In this document: piece by piece, positions 51,820-60,401 of the stretch
How the letters are laid out: each line of letters opens with the position of its first letter
Position numbering within the stretch: the first letter of the stretch is position 1
DNA from: Lachnospiraceae bacterium AD3010
GTDB lineage: Bacteria; Bacillota; Clostridia; Lachnospirales; Lachnospiraceae
Assembly (NCBI GenBank): GCA_000622025.1
Contig: KK211388.1
Coordinates: 186,001-250,000 of the forward strand
Length of the DNA: 64,000 nucleotides
Reading direction: 5' to 3'
Notes under the pieces: generated by a model
What the model was told of the DNA's origin: nothing
Database searches by the model: none
The model's input: only the letters and a program-made list of their open reading frames with translations
Position numbers and translations under genes: made by a program

Positions 51820-52574
51820 GACATCACATCCGCCATACTGTACATTCCGGCGCCCTTCCCCTTAAGGAATTTTGCTGCCGCGATGGCGCCGCTTCCAAAG
51901 ATCTTTCTGGAATAAGCCCTGTGGCTTATAGTCACGGTCTCATCCTCTCCCGCAAAGATTATGTCGTGGTCACCGGGAATGGTGCCTCCCCTTACGGCAG
52001 ATATGCCTATTTCCTTTGAAGGCCGTCTTTCCGAACGTGAGCTCCTGTCATACACATAGGAGAAGCTTTCATCAAGTGCGGAATTGATACAGTCCGCAAG
52101 TGCGAGCGCCGTACCGCTGGGGGCATCTTTTTTCTCTCGGTGGTGCTTCTCGACTATTTCGATATCAAAGCCGGCCTCGGAAAGAACCGGTGCCACTTCC
52201 TTCAGCACCTTCATAAGGACGTTTATCCCGGGGGACATATTTGCGCTCCTTAAGACCGCTATCTTCTCCGCTGCCTTACTTACATTTTCCGTCTGGCTCT
52301 CGGAGAGTCCCGTGGTGCATAGAACCACGGGCATAGAATGCTTAAGTGCGTACTCCATAAGAGTGTCGTTTCCCTCCGGAAGGGAAAAATCGACTATGAC
52401 ATCTGCCGCCTCTTCGCATTCCTCAATATCCTTAAAAACAGGGAAGCTGTTACCGCTTCCCGTTATCCTGTCAATTCCCGCCACTATTTCAACGTCTTCG
52501 TCCTTCTCCGCAAGGGAGCTTACGACCTGTCCCATACGTCCGAAGCAGCCGTTAAGTATTATTCTAACTGGCAT
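51816..52574 (-). CDS. dapB: 4-hydroxy-tetrahydrodipicolinate reductase (DapB)
   Basis: Second step of the lysine/diaminopimelate branch. The 252-residue protein starts RIILNGCFGRMGQVVSSLAE, the NADPH loop, and has the catalytic signature EKHHREKKDAPSGTALALAD near 140. Follows dapA by 28 bases. Confidence 0.96.
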   Translation of the reverse strand: MPVRIILNGCFGRMGQVVSSLAEKDEDVEIVAGIDRITGSGNSFPVFKDIEECEEAADVIVDFSLPEGNDTLMEYALKHSMPVVLCTTGLSESQTENVSKAAEKIAVLRSANMSPGINVLMKVLKEVAPVLSEAGFDIEIVEKHHREKKDAPSGTALALADCINSALDESFSYVYDRSSRSERRPSKEIGISAVRGGTIPGDHDIIFAGEDETVTISHRAYSRKIFGSGAIAAAKFLKGKGAGMYSMADVMS

Positions 52575-52602
52575 AGAATTCTCCTCATATCCTTCCTGAC
52601 GC

Positions 52603-53487
52603 TTATTTCAGAAGCCCGAAATCGATAAGGGACTTTCTTAAGCGCTCCCTGTTTGCATCACTTAAGGGGATCAGCGGCTTTCTTAACGGTCCCGTGCCGT
52701 ATCCGAGCATGTTCATCGCTTCCTTTACGGGAATGGGATTGGTCTCACAGAACAAAGCCTCCACGAGATCAACCTCTTTAAGCTGCATCTTCGCCGCCGC
52801 CTCGAAATCACCGTTTAATGCCTTCATACACATATCATGAACATAACGCGGAGCCACATTGGAAACAACAGATATAACACCGATGCCTCCGATCGCCATC
52901 ATGGGAACCGTCAGATCATCATCCCCGGAATAAAGCTCCACCTCGGGACAGATGGCCTTTATCTTTTCGGCCTGTGACAGGCTGCCGCTTGCTTCTTTTA
53001 TCCCGACAATATTCGGAACATTATCCACAAGCTCCTTTACGGTCTCCGGCTCGATATTGAGTCCTGTCCTGCTCTTAACGGAATAAAGGACAATGGGAAG
53101 GCTGACCGAAGCCGCAATATCCTTAAAATGCTCGATAAGTCCCCTCTGGGTCGTTTTATTGTAGTAAGGCGTAACGGAAAGCAGGGCATCCGCACCAACC
53201 TTTTCAGCTTCCTCGGAATAGTATATGGCAGATCTTGTGCTGTTGCTGCCGGCCCCGGCCATTACCGGTACCCTGTGGTGAACCTGTTCCACACAGAACT
53301 TTATTGCAGCAAAGTGCTCTTCTTCACTTAAGCAGGCTGCCTCTCCCGTGGTACCGCATACCACGATACAATCCGTGCCGCTCTGTATCTGCATTTCGAT
53401 TATCTCGGCAAACTTCTCGTAGTTTATATCGCCGTTTTCCTTAAAGGGTGTGATGATAGCCACACCGGCGCCTTTGAATATTGACAT
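52603..53487 (-). CDS. dapA: 4-hydroxy-tetrahydrodipicolinate synthase (DapA)
   Basis: 294-residue lyase condensing pyruvate and aspartate semialdehyde. Schiff-base Lys is in VGIKEASGSL near 163, Tyr in LYSVKSRTGLNI near 135, and the pyruvate loop in CGTTGEAACLSEEE near 45. First gene of dapA-dapB-hisA-typA. AAGGAG stands 13 bases before ATG, somewhat far. No lysine riboswitch is present in the short leader. Confidence 0.96.
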   Translation of the reverse strand: MSIFKGAGVAIITPFKENGDINYEKFAEIIEMQIQSGTDCIVVCGTTGEAACLSEEEHFAAIKFCVEQVHHRVPVMAGAGSNSTRSAIYYSEEAEKVGADALLSVTPYYNKTTQRGLIEHFKDIAASVSLPIVLYSVKSRTGLNIEPETVKELVDNVPNIVGIKEASGSLSQAEKIKAICPEVELYSGDDDLTVPMMAIGGIGVISVVSNVAPRYVHDMCMKALNGDFEAAAKMQLKEVDLVEALFCETNPIPVKEAMNMLGYGTGPLRKPLIPLSDANRERLRKSLIDFGLLK

Positions 53488-53559
53488 TGTGCTTTTTGTT
53501 CTCCTTAAAAAATAAAATGCTTATCCGCTAAACCATTAGCAAATAGTAACATTGATACT

Positions 53560-53565
53560 ATTATA
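53560..53565 (-). promoter_or_regulatory. Likely -10 box of the dapA operon
   Basis: Minus strand TATAAT, about 70 bases before the dapA ATG. The -35 would fall in the end of the neighbouring long hairpin (CCCCGGGG end) and is not a good match. Confidence 0.35.
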
Positions 53566-53569
53566 AGTC

Positions 53570-53840
53570 AAACCCCGGGGGGATAAATGCATCAATCTCT
53601 CCATCCGTATTGACCGCATATCCACAAGCAACCCCTGCGGAACGCGCTACGCCAAACTCTCCGCCAACAGCGGCTAGGCACGCAGGATGTTCACGCAGGA
53701 GTTGTTTACATCCAGCGTGCCAAACCGCAGTAGGCGGCATATTTTGGCGGCGGTTCCGATAAAGGGTTATGCCTGTGGACATGCAGTCAACACGTTTTTC
53801 GGAGAGATTGATGCGTTTATCCTAATTAAACCCCGGGGGT
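53570..53840. repeat. Long imperfect hairpin element C (~270 bases)
   Basis: The left half (53570 on: AAACCCCGGGG, GGATAAATGCATCAATCTCT) is inverted in the right half (GGAGAGATTGATGCGTTTAT, then AAACCCCGGGGG at the end). Inner parts such as TTGACCGCATATCCACAAGC and GGCACGCAGGATGT also find their inverted partners, so almost the whole element folds on itself around 53694-53705. It is unlike elements A and B in sequence. A 73-codon open frame inside looks like chance. The gap 53488-53857 holds only this element, a -10 box and a dispersed-repeat piece. Confidence 0.75.
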
Positions 53841-53841
53841 A

Positions 53842-53863
53842 AGATCCTTCGCTTCGCTCAGAC
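53842..53863. repeat. Dispersed GCGAAGC-hairpin repeat, half copy overlapping the ogg stop
   Basis: AGATCCTTCGCTTCGCTCAG is the right-hand half of the family; the stop codon of the glycosylase gene (TGA on the minus strand) is formed by its CTGAGCG motif. Confidence 0.7.
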
Positions 53864-54730
53864 AGCGCCGCTCCTTGCAAAGAAAAACATATACTGCTGC
53901 ATAACACCGTTATAGGGTCTGTATTTCTCGAACGGAAAACCGTTTTTATAGCGTTCGGAGAGTACCCTGTCTATCCATACGTCTACCGGGAAAAAATCAA
54001 GGCGGTGAAAACCGAAGAGGGAAACACAGCTTGCAACCTTCTTCCCGACCCCGTATATACCCATCAGGGCAGACATTAGCTCCACGTCATCAAGTTTACA
54101 TAATTCTTCCAGATCCAGCTCCCCGGAAAGAACACTTTCCGAGGCTCTTCTTATGTATGGTGCCCTGTATCCCGCAGAACAGGACTTTAGCGCATCCTCA
54201 CTTAATCCCGCCAGAGCCCCGGGCGTTGGAAAGGAATAAATGTCCTCGAAATAACGGGGTTCCACCCCCTTTTCCTTAAGCCACTGCCTCTCTTTTTCGG
54301 GAAGGGATATCTTCTCTCCGGCTTCGGCCGAGAGCTTTTCTATGCAGGACCTGATAGCGGGGATGTTCTTTCTCTGGGAGATTATGAAGCTGATAAGACA
54401 TTCAAAGGGATCCTGTTTTAAGATCCTGATCCCCTTTCCGTACTCCGCTGCCCGGCTTAGGAAGCCATCACTCCGGTCCACCCTGTCCCTTATCTCCCGG
54501 TACTTTGTTTCAATATCAAAATATGTGCTCCAGAAGCTATGAAAAACGTTTTCCTCGCAGGACAGGTCATACACTCCCTCAGAAAGCTTTAAGATAAAAA
54601 GAACCCTGTTCCCGGCAATTATCCGGAATATCACAGGGTCTTTATCCTCATTCACTTTTTCCCATCTGAAGCACTGTCCGCTCTCCGCGATGTCATCGAG
54701 ATCCAGATCGTCGTCAAATTCCAATATCAT
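53858..54730 (-). CDS. ogg: 8-oxoguanine DNA glycosylase/lyase (OGG1 type)
   Basis: 290 residues. N-terminal OGG domain (SGQCFRWEKV) then helix-hairpin-helix GPD fold: ISFIISQRKNIPAIRSCIEK, CSAGYRAPYIRRAS and GIYGVGKKVASCVSLFGFH followed by the catalytic Asp in FFPVDVWIDRVL. The catalytic Lys is expected at Q/RKNIP. It removes 8-oxoguanine opposite C and cleaves the strand. The stop codon lies within a dispersed repeat, so the last residues may have been changed by that insertion. Confidence 0.9.
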   Translation of the reverse strand: MILEFDDDLDLDDIAESGQCFRWEKVNEDKDPVIFRIIAGNRVLFILKLSEGVYDLSCEENVFHSFWSTYFDIETKYREIRDRVDRSDGFLSRAAEYGKGIRILKQDPFECLISFIISQRKNIPAIRSCIEKLSAEAGEKISLPEKERQWLKEKGVEPRYFEDIYSFPTPGALAGLSEDALKSCSAGYRAPYIRRASESVLSGELDLEELCKLDDVELMSALMGIYGVGKKVASCVSLFGFHRLDFFPVDVWIDRVLSERYKNGFPFEKYRPYNGVMQQYMFFFARSGAV

Positions 54731-54786
54731 AATATTATGGACCTTATCTTCACTCCGGTCAGAGACCGGTGATCCTTTGTCCGATG

Positions 54787-55281
54787 TCAGGAAAATACCA
54801 CCGTTTCAAGCTTTGTCACCTGATCCGCAAGGCGGCATACCTCCTCATTGATATTTATCCCGGTCATTATGATGCTGACCTCCTCGGGCTTCGCGGAAAT
54901 AAGCTCCTTCAAGTCTTCCTTTGTCATAAGACCGGTGTCTATAAGGCCTAAAAACTCATCCAGTATGAGAAGATCGCATTCACCCGTCATCAGCACTTTC
55001 TTTGCAAAGTTAAAGCCGTTCCTGATATTCTGCTTTTCCTCTTCCTTTTCGCGCTCACTTAAGTCATCAAAGCATACATCAGACTTCTCAAAGCGGAAAA
55101 GCTTCATTTCCGGCTCCAGCCTTTTTAATATGTCAAATTCCCCGTCAGCCTTTCCCTTCAGGAACTGGATAACGGATACGGTCTTTCCCCTGGTAGCGGC
55201 CTTTATGCCCTGTCCGATGGCGGCACTGGTCTTTCCCCTGCCCGTTCCGGCATAGATCCGTATAAGCCCTGTCTCTTCCAT
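54787..55281 (-). CDS. cobO: Corrinoid adenosyltransferase (CobO/BtuR family)
   Basis: Adds the adenosyl group to cob(I)yrinate or cobinamide. The 164-residue protein starts GLIRIYAGTGRGKTSAAIGQ, the inverted P-loop of the family, then VIQFLKGK and LLILDEFLGLIDTG, typical of CobO. It stands apart from the cbi clusters of the first 21 kb. Fifty-six bases and a small GC hairpin (near 54753-54776) separate it from ogg. Confidence 0.93.
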   Translation of the reverse strand: MEETGLIRIYAGTGRGKTSAAIGQGIKAATRGKTVSVIQFLKGKADGEFDILKRLEPEMKLFRFEKSDVCFDDLSEREKEEEKQNIRNGFNFAKKVLMTGECDLLILDEFLGLIDTGLMTKEDLKELISAKPEEVSIIMTGININEEVCRLADQVTKLETVVFS

Positions 55282-55377
55282 TAAACTGATCCTCTTAAAC
55301 TCCTCTTAATATTTATTTCGCTTACTTTAATTATTTTTTAAGAAAATATGAGCGATAATAGCATGACCTTATTTTTT

Positions 55378-55406
55378 TTGCAAGTGACAGATATAAATGT
55401 TATAAT
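55378..55406 (+). promoter_or_regulatory. Promoter of the class A PBP gene, at the start codon
   Basis: TTGCAA (55378-55383), 17 bases, TATAAT (55401-55406). The ATG at 55414 begins eight bases after the -10, and no ribosome site is present, so a leaderless message is predicted. Confidence 0.5.
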
Positions 55407-55413
55407 ACCCCTT

Positions 55414-58050
55414 ATGAATTTCGGAAGACACGGAGCCGTGAAGCGTTTCAGGGAATTAAACGCCAAGGGTCCCAAATTCTTGAATATGGTGCTGGTGGCC
55501 TTTGTCACCCTTTCCATTTTCGGAGCCGTATCCGCCGCCGTAATAGGAGCTGCGGGCTTTGTAGGCATATTTAAGGGTGTTGTGGCAACCGCTCCGGAGA
55601 TAAATAATAAGGATATCCGTCCCTCCGGTTATTCGTCTACAGTCTACGATTCCGACGGAAAACAGCTTACAAAGCTTGTCGCCGCCGATTCCAACAGGAT
55701 CTATCAGACCATAGAGAAGATCCCTTTAGATCTCCAGCATGCCTTTGTAGCCATTGAGGATGAGCGTTTTTATGAGCATAACGGCATAGACATAAAGGGA
55801 ATAGTCCGGGCGGGAGTCACGGGCTTAAAAAGCCACGATTTCTCCCAGGGTGCCAGTACCATTACCCAGCAGCTCATAAAGAATAACGTATTTACCGAAT
55901 GGACCCACGAATCCTCCTTTATGGAGAAGCTCCGCCGAAAGATCCAGGAGCAGTATCTTGCAATAGAGCTTGAGAAGCAGGAGGATGTTACAAAGGACAA
56001 TATACTGGAGCTTTACCTTAATACCATCAATCTCGGGCAGAACACTCTCGGAGTTCAGGCCGCTTCCTTAAGATATTTTAATAAGAACGTTTCGGATCTG
56101 AACCTCTCGGAGGATGCAGTAATTGCTGCCATCACCCAGAATCCCTCCAGATATAATCCGATCTCACATCCCGAGAATAATGCGGAAAGACGCATGAAGG
56201 TCCTCAATAATATGCTGAAGCAGGGTTATATCACCCGCTCTGCCTATGAGGAAGCGGTCAATGATGATGTATACTCACGGATACGTACGGTAAATGAGCA
56301 GACCGAGAGTAATGCCATAAACTCCTACTTTGTTGATGCTCTCACAAAGGAGATCCTTTCCGATCTTGTGGAGAAACTGGGCTACAGCGAGACTCAGGCT
56401 TATAACCAGCTTTATTCCGGAGGCTTGAGCATCTACTCCACCCAGGACTCCCATATACAGAAGATCTGCGATGATTTCACCGGAAACGAGGAAAACTACC
56501 CGGCAGGCACGAAATATCTCCTTGATTACGAGCTTACGGTGGAGAAGCCTGACGGTGAATACCAGAATTATTCTTCAGAAATGATGGCTCTCTGGCTTGC
56601 GGATAACGGCTACAACAGGAAGCGACTTTTTGACAGTCCGGAAGAAGCAAGGGAAGCCGCTGATGTCTACAAGGAATCCATACTCTCTGAGGGAAATACC
56701 TATATTTCCGAGAGCTTTTCCACAGCACCCCAGCCCCAGATCTCCGTTACCGTAGCCGATCAGTCCACGGGCTATGTAAAGGCCATTGTCGGAGGACGCG
56801 GAAAGAAGGAGGCAAGCCTCACACTAAACAGGGCAACCGATACCTTGAGACAGCCCGGTTCCACCTTTAAAATAGTGTCAACATATGCCCCGGCTCTGGA
56901 CAGCGGACTTAAGACCCTGGCATCTACCCAGGTGGACGAGCCCTTCGCGTACAGCAACGGACGGCCTGTTAATAACTGGTACAAGGGCTACAAGGGCGTC
57001 TGCACTCTACGCTACGGAATAGAACAGTCCTTAAACATCGTAACGGTAAAGACCCTTACGGATATCACTCCCCAGCTGGGTTACGACTATCTGCTTAAAT
57101 TCGGTTTCACAACTCTGGTAGACAAAAAAGAGACCGCTGACGGCAGGGTCTTTTCTGACATCACCCAGACCCTTGCTCTCGGAGGCATCACCGACGGTGT
57201 AAAGAATATAGAGCTGAATGCGGCCTATGCTGCCATAGCAAACAGCGGAACCTATATAAAACCTATGTTTTATACGAAAATCCTGGATCACGACGGTAAT
57301 GTGCTTCTTGAAAACGAGCCTGAATCACATTCCGCCATTAAGCCTACCACCTCATTCCTTCTGACCAGTGCCATGCAGGATGTTGTGACCAAGGGAACAG
57401 GCGGATCAGTGAATTTCGGAACCCAGCCCATCGCCGGAAAGACCGGAACCACCTCTGATGAGAATGATGTCTGGTTTGCCGGATATACACCCTATTATAC
57501 CTGCACCACCTGGGCGGGCTTCGATAATAATGTGGACCTCACCACCAAGGATCAGCAGCGCCTTGCCCGCACCGTATGGCGCGGCGTAATGGAAAAGATA
57601 CATGAAAACCTCCCCAGGAAGGAATTCATCACTCCTGAAGGGATCGTTACCCGTGTTGTCTGCAATAAGTCCGGACTTCTCGCGCTTGACGGGGTATGTA
57701 CCGCAAGCGGAAGTGCATACACCGAGTACTTTGCAAGTGACAATGTTCCTGAAACCACCTGTAATTATAACCACTCAGCCATGACATATATCTGCTCGGC
57801 CACGGGACAGATGGCTCTTGATTCCTGTCCCTTCAAGATCCCCGGTGTGGCTATCCCCGAGCTTGGAACCTGTCCGCATACTCCTGAGATCACTGCGGCT
57901 CTCGGCCTGACTCCGACTCCCATGGTAGATCTCGCCACAATACATGCGGCTCCGGCTGATACCGCCGGCATGGGCGAGGAAGGAGCAGATCCCGGGGAAG
58001 AAAATGCAAATGAAAATTCCCCCGCCACAAATCCTGTAACGGGGGAATAG
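55414..58050 (+). CDS. Class A penicillin-binding protein (PBP1a type)
   Basis: 878 residues. Basic cytoplasmic tail, one membrane helix (about 25-50), glycosyltransferase-51 domain with EDERFYEHNGID and GASTITQQLIKN, then transpeptidase with SxxK in QPGSTFKIVS, SxN in EQSLNIVTVK and KTG in IAGKTGTTSDEND. The C-terminus is a Pro/Glu-rich extension with cysteine-containing repeats. It polymerises and cross-links peptidoglycan at the outer face. ATG 55414 gives the usual short N-terminus; 22 extra codons upstream would run through the promoter. Confidence 0.93.
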   Translation: MNFGRHGAVKRFRELNAKGPKFLNMVLVAFVTLSIFGAVSAAVIGAAGFVGIFKGVVATAPEINNKDIRPSGYSSTVYDSDGKQLTKLVAADSNRIYQTIEKIPLDLQHAFVAIEDERFYEHNGIDIKGIVRAGVTGLKSHDFSQGASTITQQLIKNNVFTEWTHESSFMEKLRRKIQEQYLAIELEKQEDVTKDNILELYLNTINLGQNTLGVQAASLRYFNKNVSDLNLSEDAVIAAITQNPSRYNPISHPENNAERRMKVLNNMLKQGYITRSAYEEAVNDDVYSRIRTVNEQTESNAINSYFVDALTKEILSDLVEKLGYSETQAYNQLYSGGLSIYSTQDSHIQKICDDFTGNEENYPAGTKYLLDYELTVEKPDGEYQNYSSEMMALWLADNGYNRKRLFDSPEEAREAADVYKESILSEGNTYISESFSTAPQPQISVTVADQSTGYVKAIVGGRGKKEASLTLNRATDTLRQPGSTFKIVSTYAPALDSGLKTLASTQVDEPFAYSNGRPVNNWYKGYKGVCTLRYGIEQSLNIVTVKTLTDITPQLGYDYLLKFGFTTLVDKKETADGRVFSDITQTLALGGITDGVKNIELNAAYAAIANSGTYIKPMFYTKILDHDGNVLLENEPESHSAIKPTTSFLLTSAMQDVVTKGTGGSVNFGTQPIAGKTGTTSDENDVWFAGYTPYYTCTTWAGFDNNVDLTTKDQQRLARTVWRGVMEKIHENLPRKEFITPEGIVTRVVCNKSGLLALDGVCTASGSAYTEYFASDNVPETTCNYNHSAMTYICSATGQMALDSCPFKIPGVAIPELGTCPHTPEITAALGLTPTPMVDLATIHAAPADTAGMGEEGADPGEENANENSPATNPVTGE

Positions 58051-58052
58051 AG

Positions 58053-58122
58053 GATTCTTCGGGCTACGCCCTCAGAATGACAAAGAAAAAAGACCTCAAA
58101 GCTCTCAGAATGACAATGTAAG
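58053..58122. repeat. Dispersed repeat pieces between PBP and htpG stops, flanked by a duplicated htpG end
   Basis: GATTCTTCGGGCTACGCCCT plus CAGAATGACA is a variant of the family, followed by a second CTCAGAATGACAATG. AGACCTCAAAGCT occurs at 58091-58103 and again at 58123-58135 (the last codons and stop of htpG), so the htpG end has been copied on both sides of the second piece. Confidence 0.7.
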
Positions 58123-58127
58123 AGACC

Positions 58128-60221
58128 TCAAAGCTTCATCATGATCTCGTTGCTTCTCTCTATGAATTTCTTCATTTCATCCGGAGGGAGCTGCTTATTG
58201 GCAAGCACTGCAAGATCATAGAGTTGTTCGGAAATAAGCTTTCCCTTATCGCTCTCCGGTTCATCCATAACTGTCTTCACAAGAGGATGGTTTGCATTAA
58301 GGATCAGTGTCTGTCCGTCATCATCCTTAAAGAGATCATCTGCCCCGCTTCCTCCCATTGAATACATCTTCATCATATCCTGCATCCTGCGGGTTTCTTC
58401 TGAAACGGTAATAACCGATGCCACCTTCTTGTCCTTAAGCTTCTGAACCTTAACTTCCAGCTTTTCCTTTTTGAAAGCTTTTCTTAGGAACTTCTGCAGG
58501 GTCTCCGCAAGGTTACCGAATTCCTCGGTCTCCTTTTTCGATTCCTTGCCCGTCATAGCTTCTGTGACATTGGCGTCTATACGCATAAATTTCACGCCTT
58601 CATTCTTACCCTCCAGTGACTGCATGAAAGGCGTATCGATATTGTGGGTAAGGATCACGGCGTCCATCTTTGACTTCTTGAACATATCGATGTAACGGCT
58701 CTGCTGCTTTTCATCCGTCACATAATATACGATGGTCTCCTTCTTTTCTTCCTTCTTTTCCTCTTCTTTTTCCGTATTCTCTACGGTGCCTGCTTCCTCT
58801 GATGAAGCCTTCTCTTCGTCTCCGGACTTTATCGTTTTTTCTGTCTCTTCTGCAGCCTTCTCCGCTTCTTCTCCTGTCTTTTCTGCCTCTTCTGCGGCCT
58901 TCTCCGCTTCTTCTGCGGTTGAAGGAAGCTTCAGTGCCTCGGGAAGTGTCAGGAACTCTCCGTTAATGTCCTTGAAAAGAATAAAGTCATTGATCTTCTC
59001 CGCAAACTTATCATTTCGAAGATAACCATACTTCACGAAGGGAGAGATATCCTCCCAGTACTTCTCATAGTTTTCCTTATCGGTCTTGCATAGACCGGAA
59101 AGCTTCTCCGCTACCTTCTTTGTGATGTACTCGGAGATCTTATTCACAAAACCATCGTTCTGAAGGGCGCTCCTCGATACGTTAAGGGGAAGGTCGGGGC
59201 AGTCTATCACTCCCTTTAAGAGCATCAGGAACTCAGGGATCACTTCCTTTATATTGTCCGCGATAAATACCTGGTTATTATAGAGCTTTATCACACCCTC
59301 AATTGATTCGTACTCAATATTGATCTTCGGAAAATAGAGTATTCCCTTCAGGTTGAAGGGATAATCCATATTAAGATGTATCCAGAAAAGGGGCTCCCTG
59401 TAATCCCTGAAGACTTTTCTGTAAAACTCCTTATACTCCTCATCGGTGCAATCCTTCGGGTTCTTTGCCCAGAGAGGGTTAACGTCGTTAACAGGCTTTG
59501 GCGGCTCGGGAACTATATCCTTGCCGTCCTTATCCTTCTCTATCTTCGGAGGCTCCTTGTTCACATCATTTAAGTATATCTCCGTAGGCATAAATGAGCA
59601 GTATTTCTCAAGAACCTCACGTACCGCGTACTCATTGCAGTACTTAAGGCAGTCTTCATTAAGATAGAGGGTGATCTCTGTACCAACCCTTTCACGGCTG
59701 CCCTCTGTCATATCATACTCGGTGCCTGCACCCTCACATTCCCAGTGTACGGCATGTGCCCCCTCAGCATATGAAAGGGAGTCGATCGTGACCTTATCCG
59801 CAACCATAAAGGCGGAATAAAAGCCCAGACCGAAGTGTCCGATGATCTGGTCTCCGTCCGACTTGTCCTTATACTTCTCGATAAACTCCGTAGCACCGGA
59901 AAAAGCGATCTGATTGATATACTTATCCACTTCCTCCGCATCCATTCCGATACCGTTATCTATGAAGCTTAAGGTCTTTTTCTTATTGTCTACATTAACA
60001 TCTATCCTGCCCTTTAAGCCGGAGCCCTCCTTACCGTCGGTTTCCGATGAGGGAGCCTGGTACTCACCCATCATCTCCAGCTTCTTTAATTTCGTAATGG
60101 CATCGCAGCCATTACTGATAAGCTCCCTGATAAAGATATCCTGATCGGAATACATCCATTTCTTTATAATGGGAAAAATGTTCTCGCTGCTTATAGATAA
60201 ATTTCCGTGTCTTTTTTCCAT
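58128..60221 (-). CDS. htpG: Hsp90-family chaperone HtpG, with acidic insertion
   Basis: 697 residues, about 70 more than usual. The GHKL ATPase domain has SNGCDAITKLKKL, FIDNGIGMDAEEVDKYI and IGHFGLGFYSAFMVAD. The middle domain has NVSRSALQND. About residues 433-492 are a low-complexity block of AEEAEKAAEEAEK-like repeats followed by acidic/Lys stretches, set before YYVTDEKQQSRYIDMFK; this is not at the place of the eukaryotic charged linker. The gene has its own sigma-A promoter and a CIRCE element upstream, so HrcA heat-shock control is expected. Confidence 0.95.
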   Translation of the reverse strand: MEKRHGNLSISSENIFPIIKKWMYSDQDIFIRELISNGCDAITKLKKLEMMGEYQAPSSETDGKEGSGLKGRIDVNVDNKKKTLSFIDNGIGMDAEEVDKYINQIAFSGATEFIEKYKDKSDGDQIIGHFGLGFYSAFMVADKVTIDSLSYAEGAHAVHWECEGAGTEYDMTEGSRERVGTEITLYLNEDCLKYCNEYAVREVLEKYCSFMPTEIYLNDVNKEPPKIEKDKDGKDIVPEPPKPVNDVNPLWAKNPKDCTDEEYKEFYRKVFRDYREPLFWIHLNMDYPFNLKGILYFPKINIEYESIEGVIKLYNNQVFIADNIKEVIPEFLMLLKGVIDCPDLPLNVSRSALQNDGFVNKISEYITKKVAEKLSGLCKTDKENYEKYWEDISPFVKYGYLRNDKFAEKINDFILFKDINGEFLTLPEALKLPSTAEEAEKAAEEAEKTGEEAEKAAEETEKTIKSGDEEKASSEEAGTVENTEKEEEKKEEKKETIVYYVTDEKQQSRYIDMFKKSKMDAVILTHNIDTPFMQSLEGKNEGVKFMRIDANVTEAMTGKESKKETEEFGNLAETLQKFLRKAFKKEKLEVKVQKLKDKKVASVITVSEETRRMQDMMKMYSMGGSGADDLFKDDDGQTLILNANHPLVKTVMDEPESDKGKLISEQLYDLAVLANKQLPPDEMKKFIERSNEIMMKL

Positions 60222-60291
60222 AAAAATACCGCACTTCCTTTCTTTTCAGAGTCTGACCAACGGTTAATTCCCGCCCGGCTCTCAGAAAAGT

Positions 60292-60320
60292 ATTGTAGTG
60301 CGGCTCAAAACAAAAGTCAA
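60292..60320 (-). promoter_or_regulatory. Promoter of htpG
   Basis: Minus strand TTGACT (60320-60315), 17 bases, TACAAT (60297-60292), about 70 bases before the ATG. Confidence 0.75.
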
Positions 60321-60327
60321 TGGATTT

Positions 60328-60354
60328 TTAGCACTCAATGGCAAAAAGTGCTAA
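60328..60354. promoter_or_regulatory. CIRCE operator (HrcA site) upstream of htpG
   Basis: TTAGCACTC, nine bases, AAGTGCTAA: one base away from the consensus TTAGCACTC-N9-GAGTGCTAA. It ends eight bases upstream of the htpG -35 box rather than within the leader, so the repressor would have to hinder polymerase from the upstream side. Confidence 0.85.
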
Positions 60355-60401
60355 CAAGATAAAAAAGATCAAGTCATAGAACGGTCACCGGATTAATGTG
60401 T

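Noticed and set aside
53561-53782. 73-codon minus-strand frame inside element C
   Set aside because: Lies wholly in an inverted repeat and has no ribosome site; composition is typical of chance frames.
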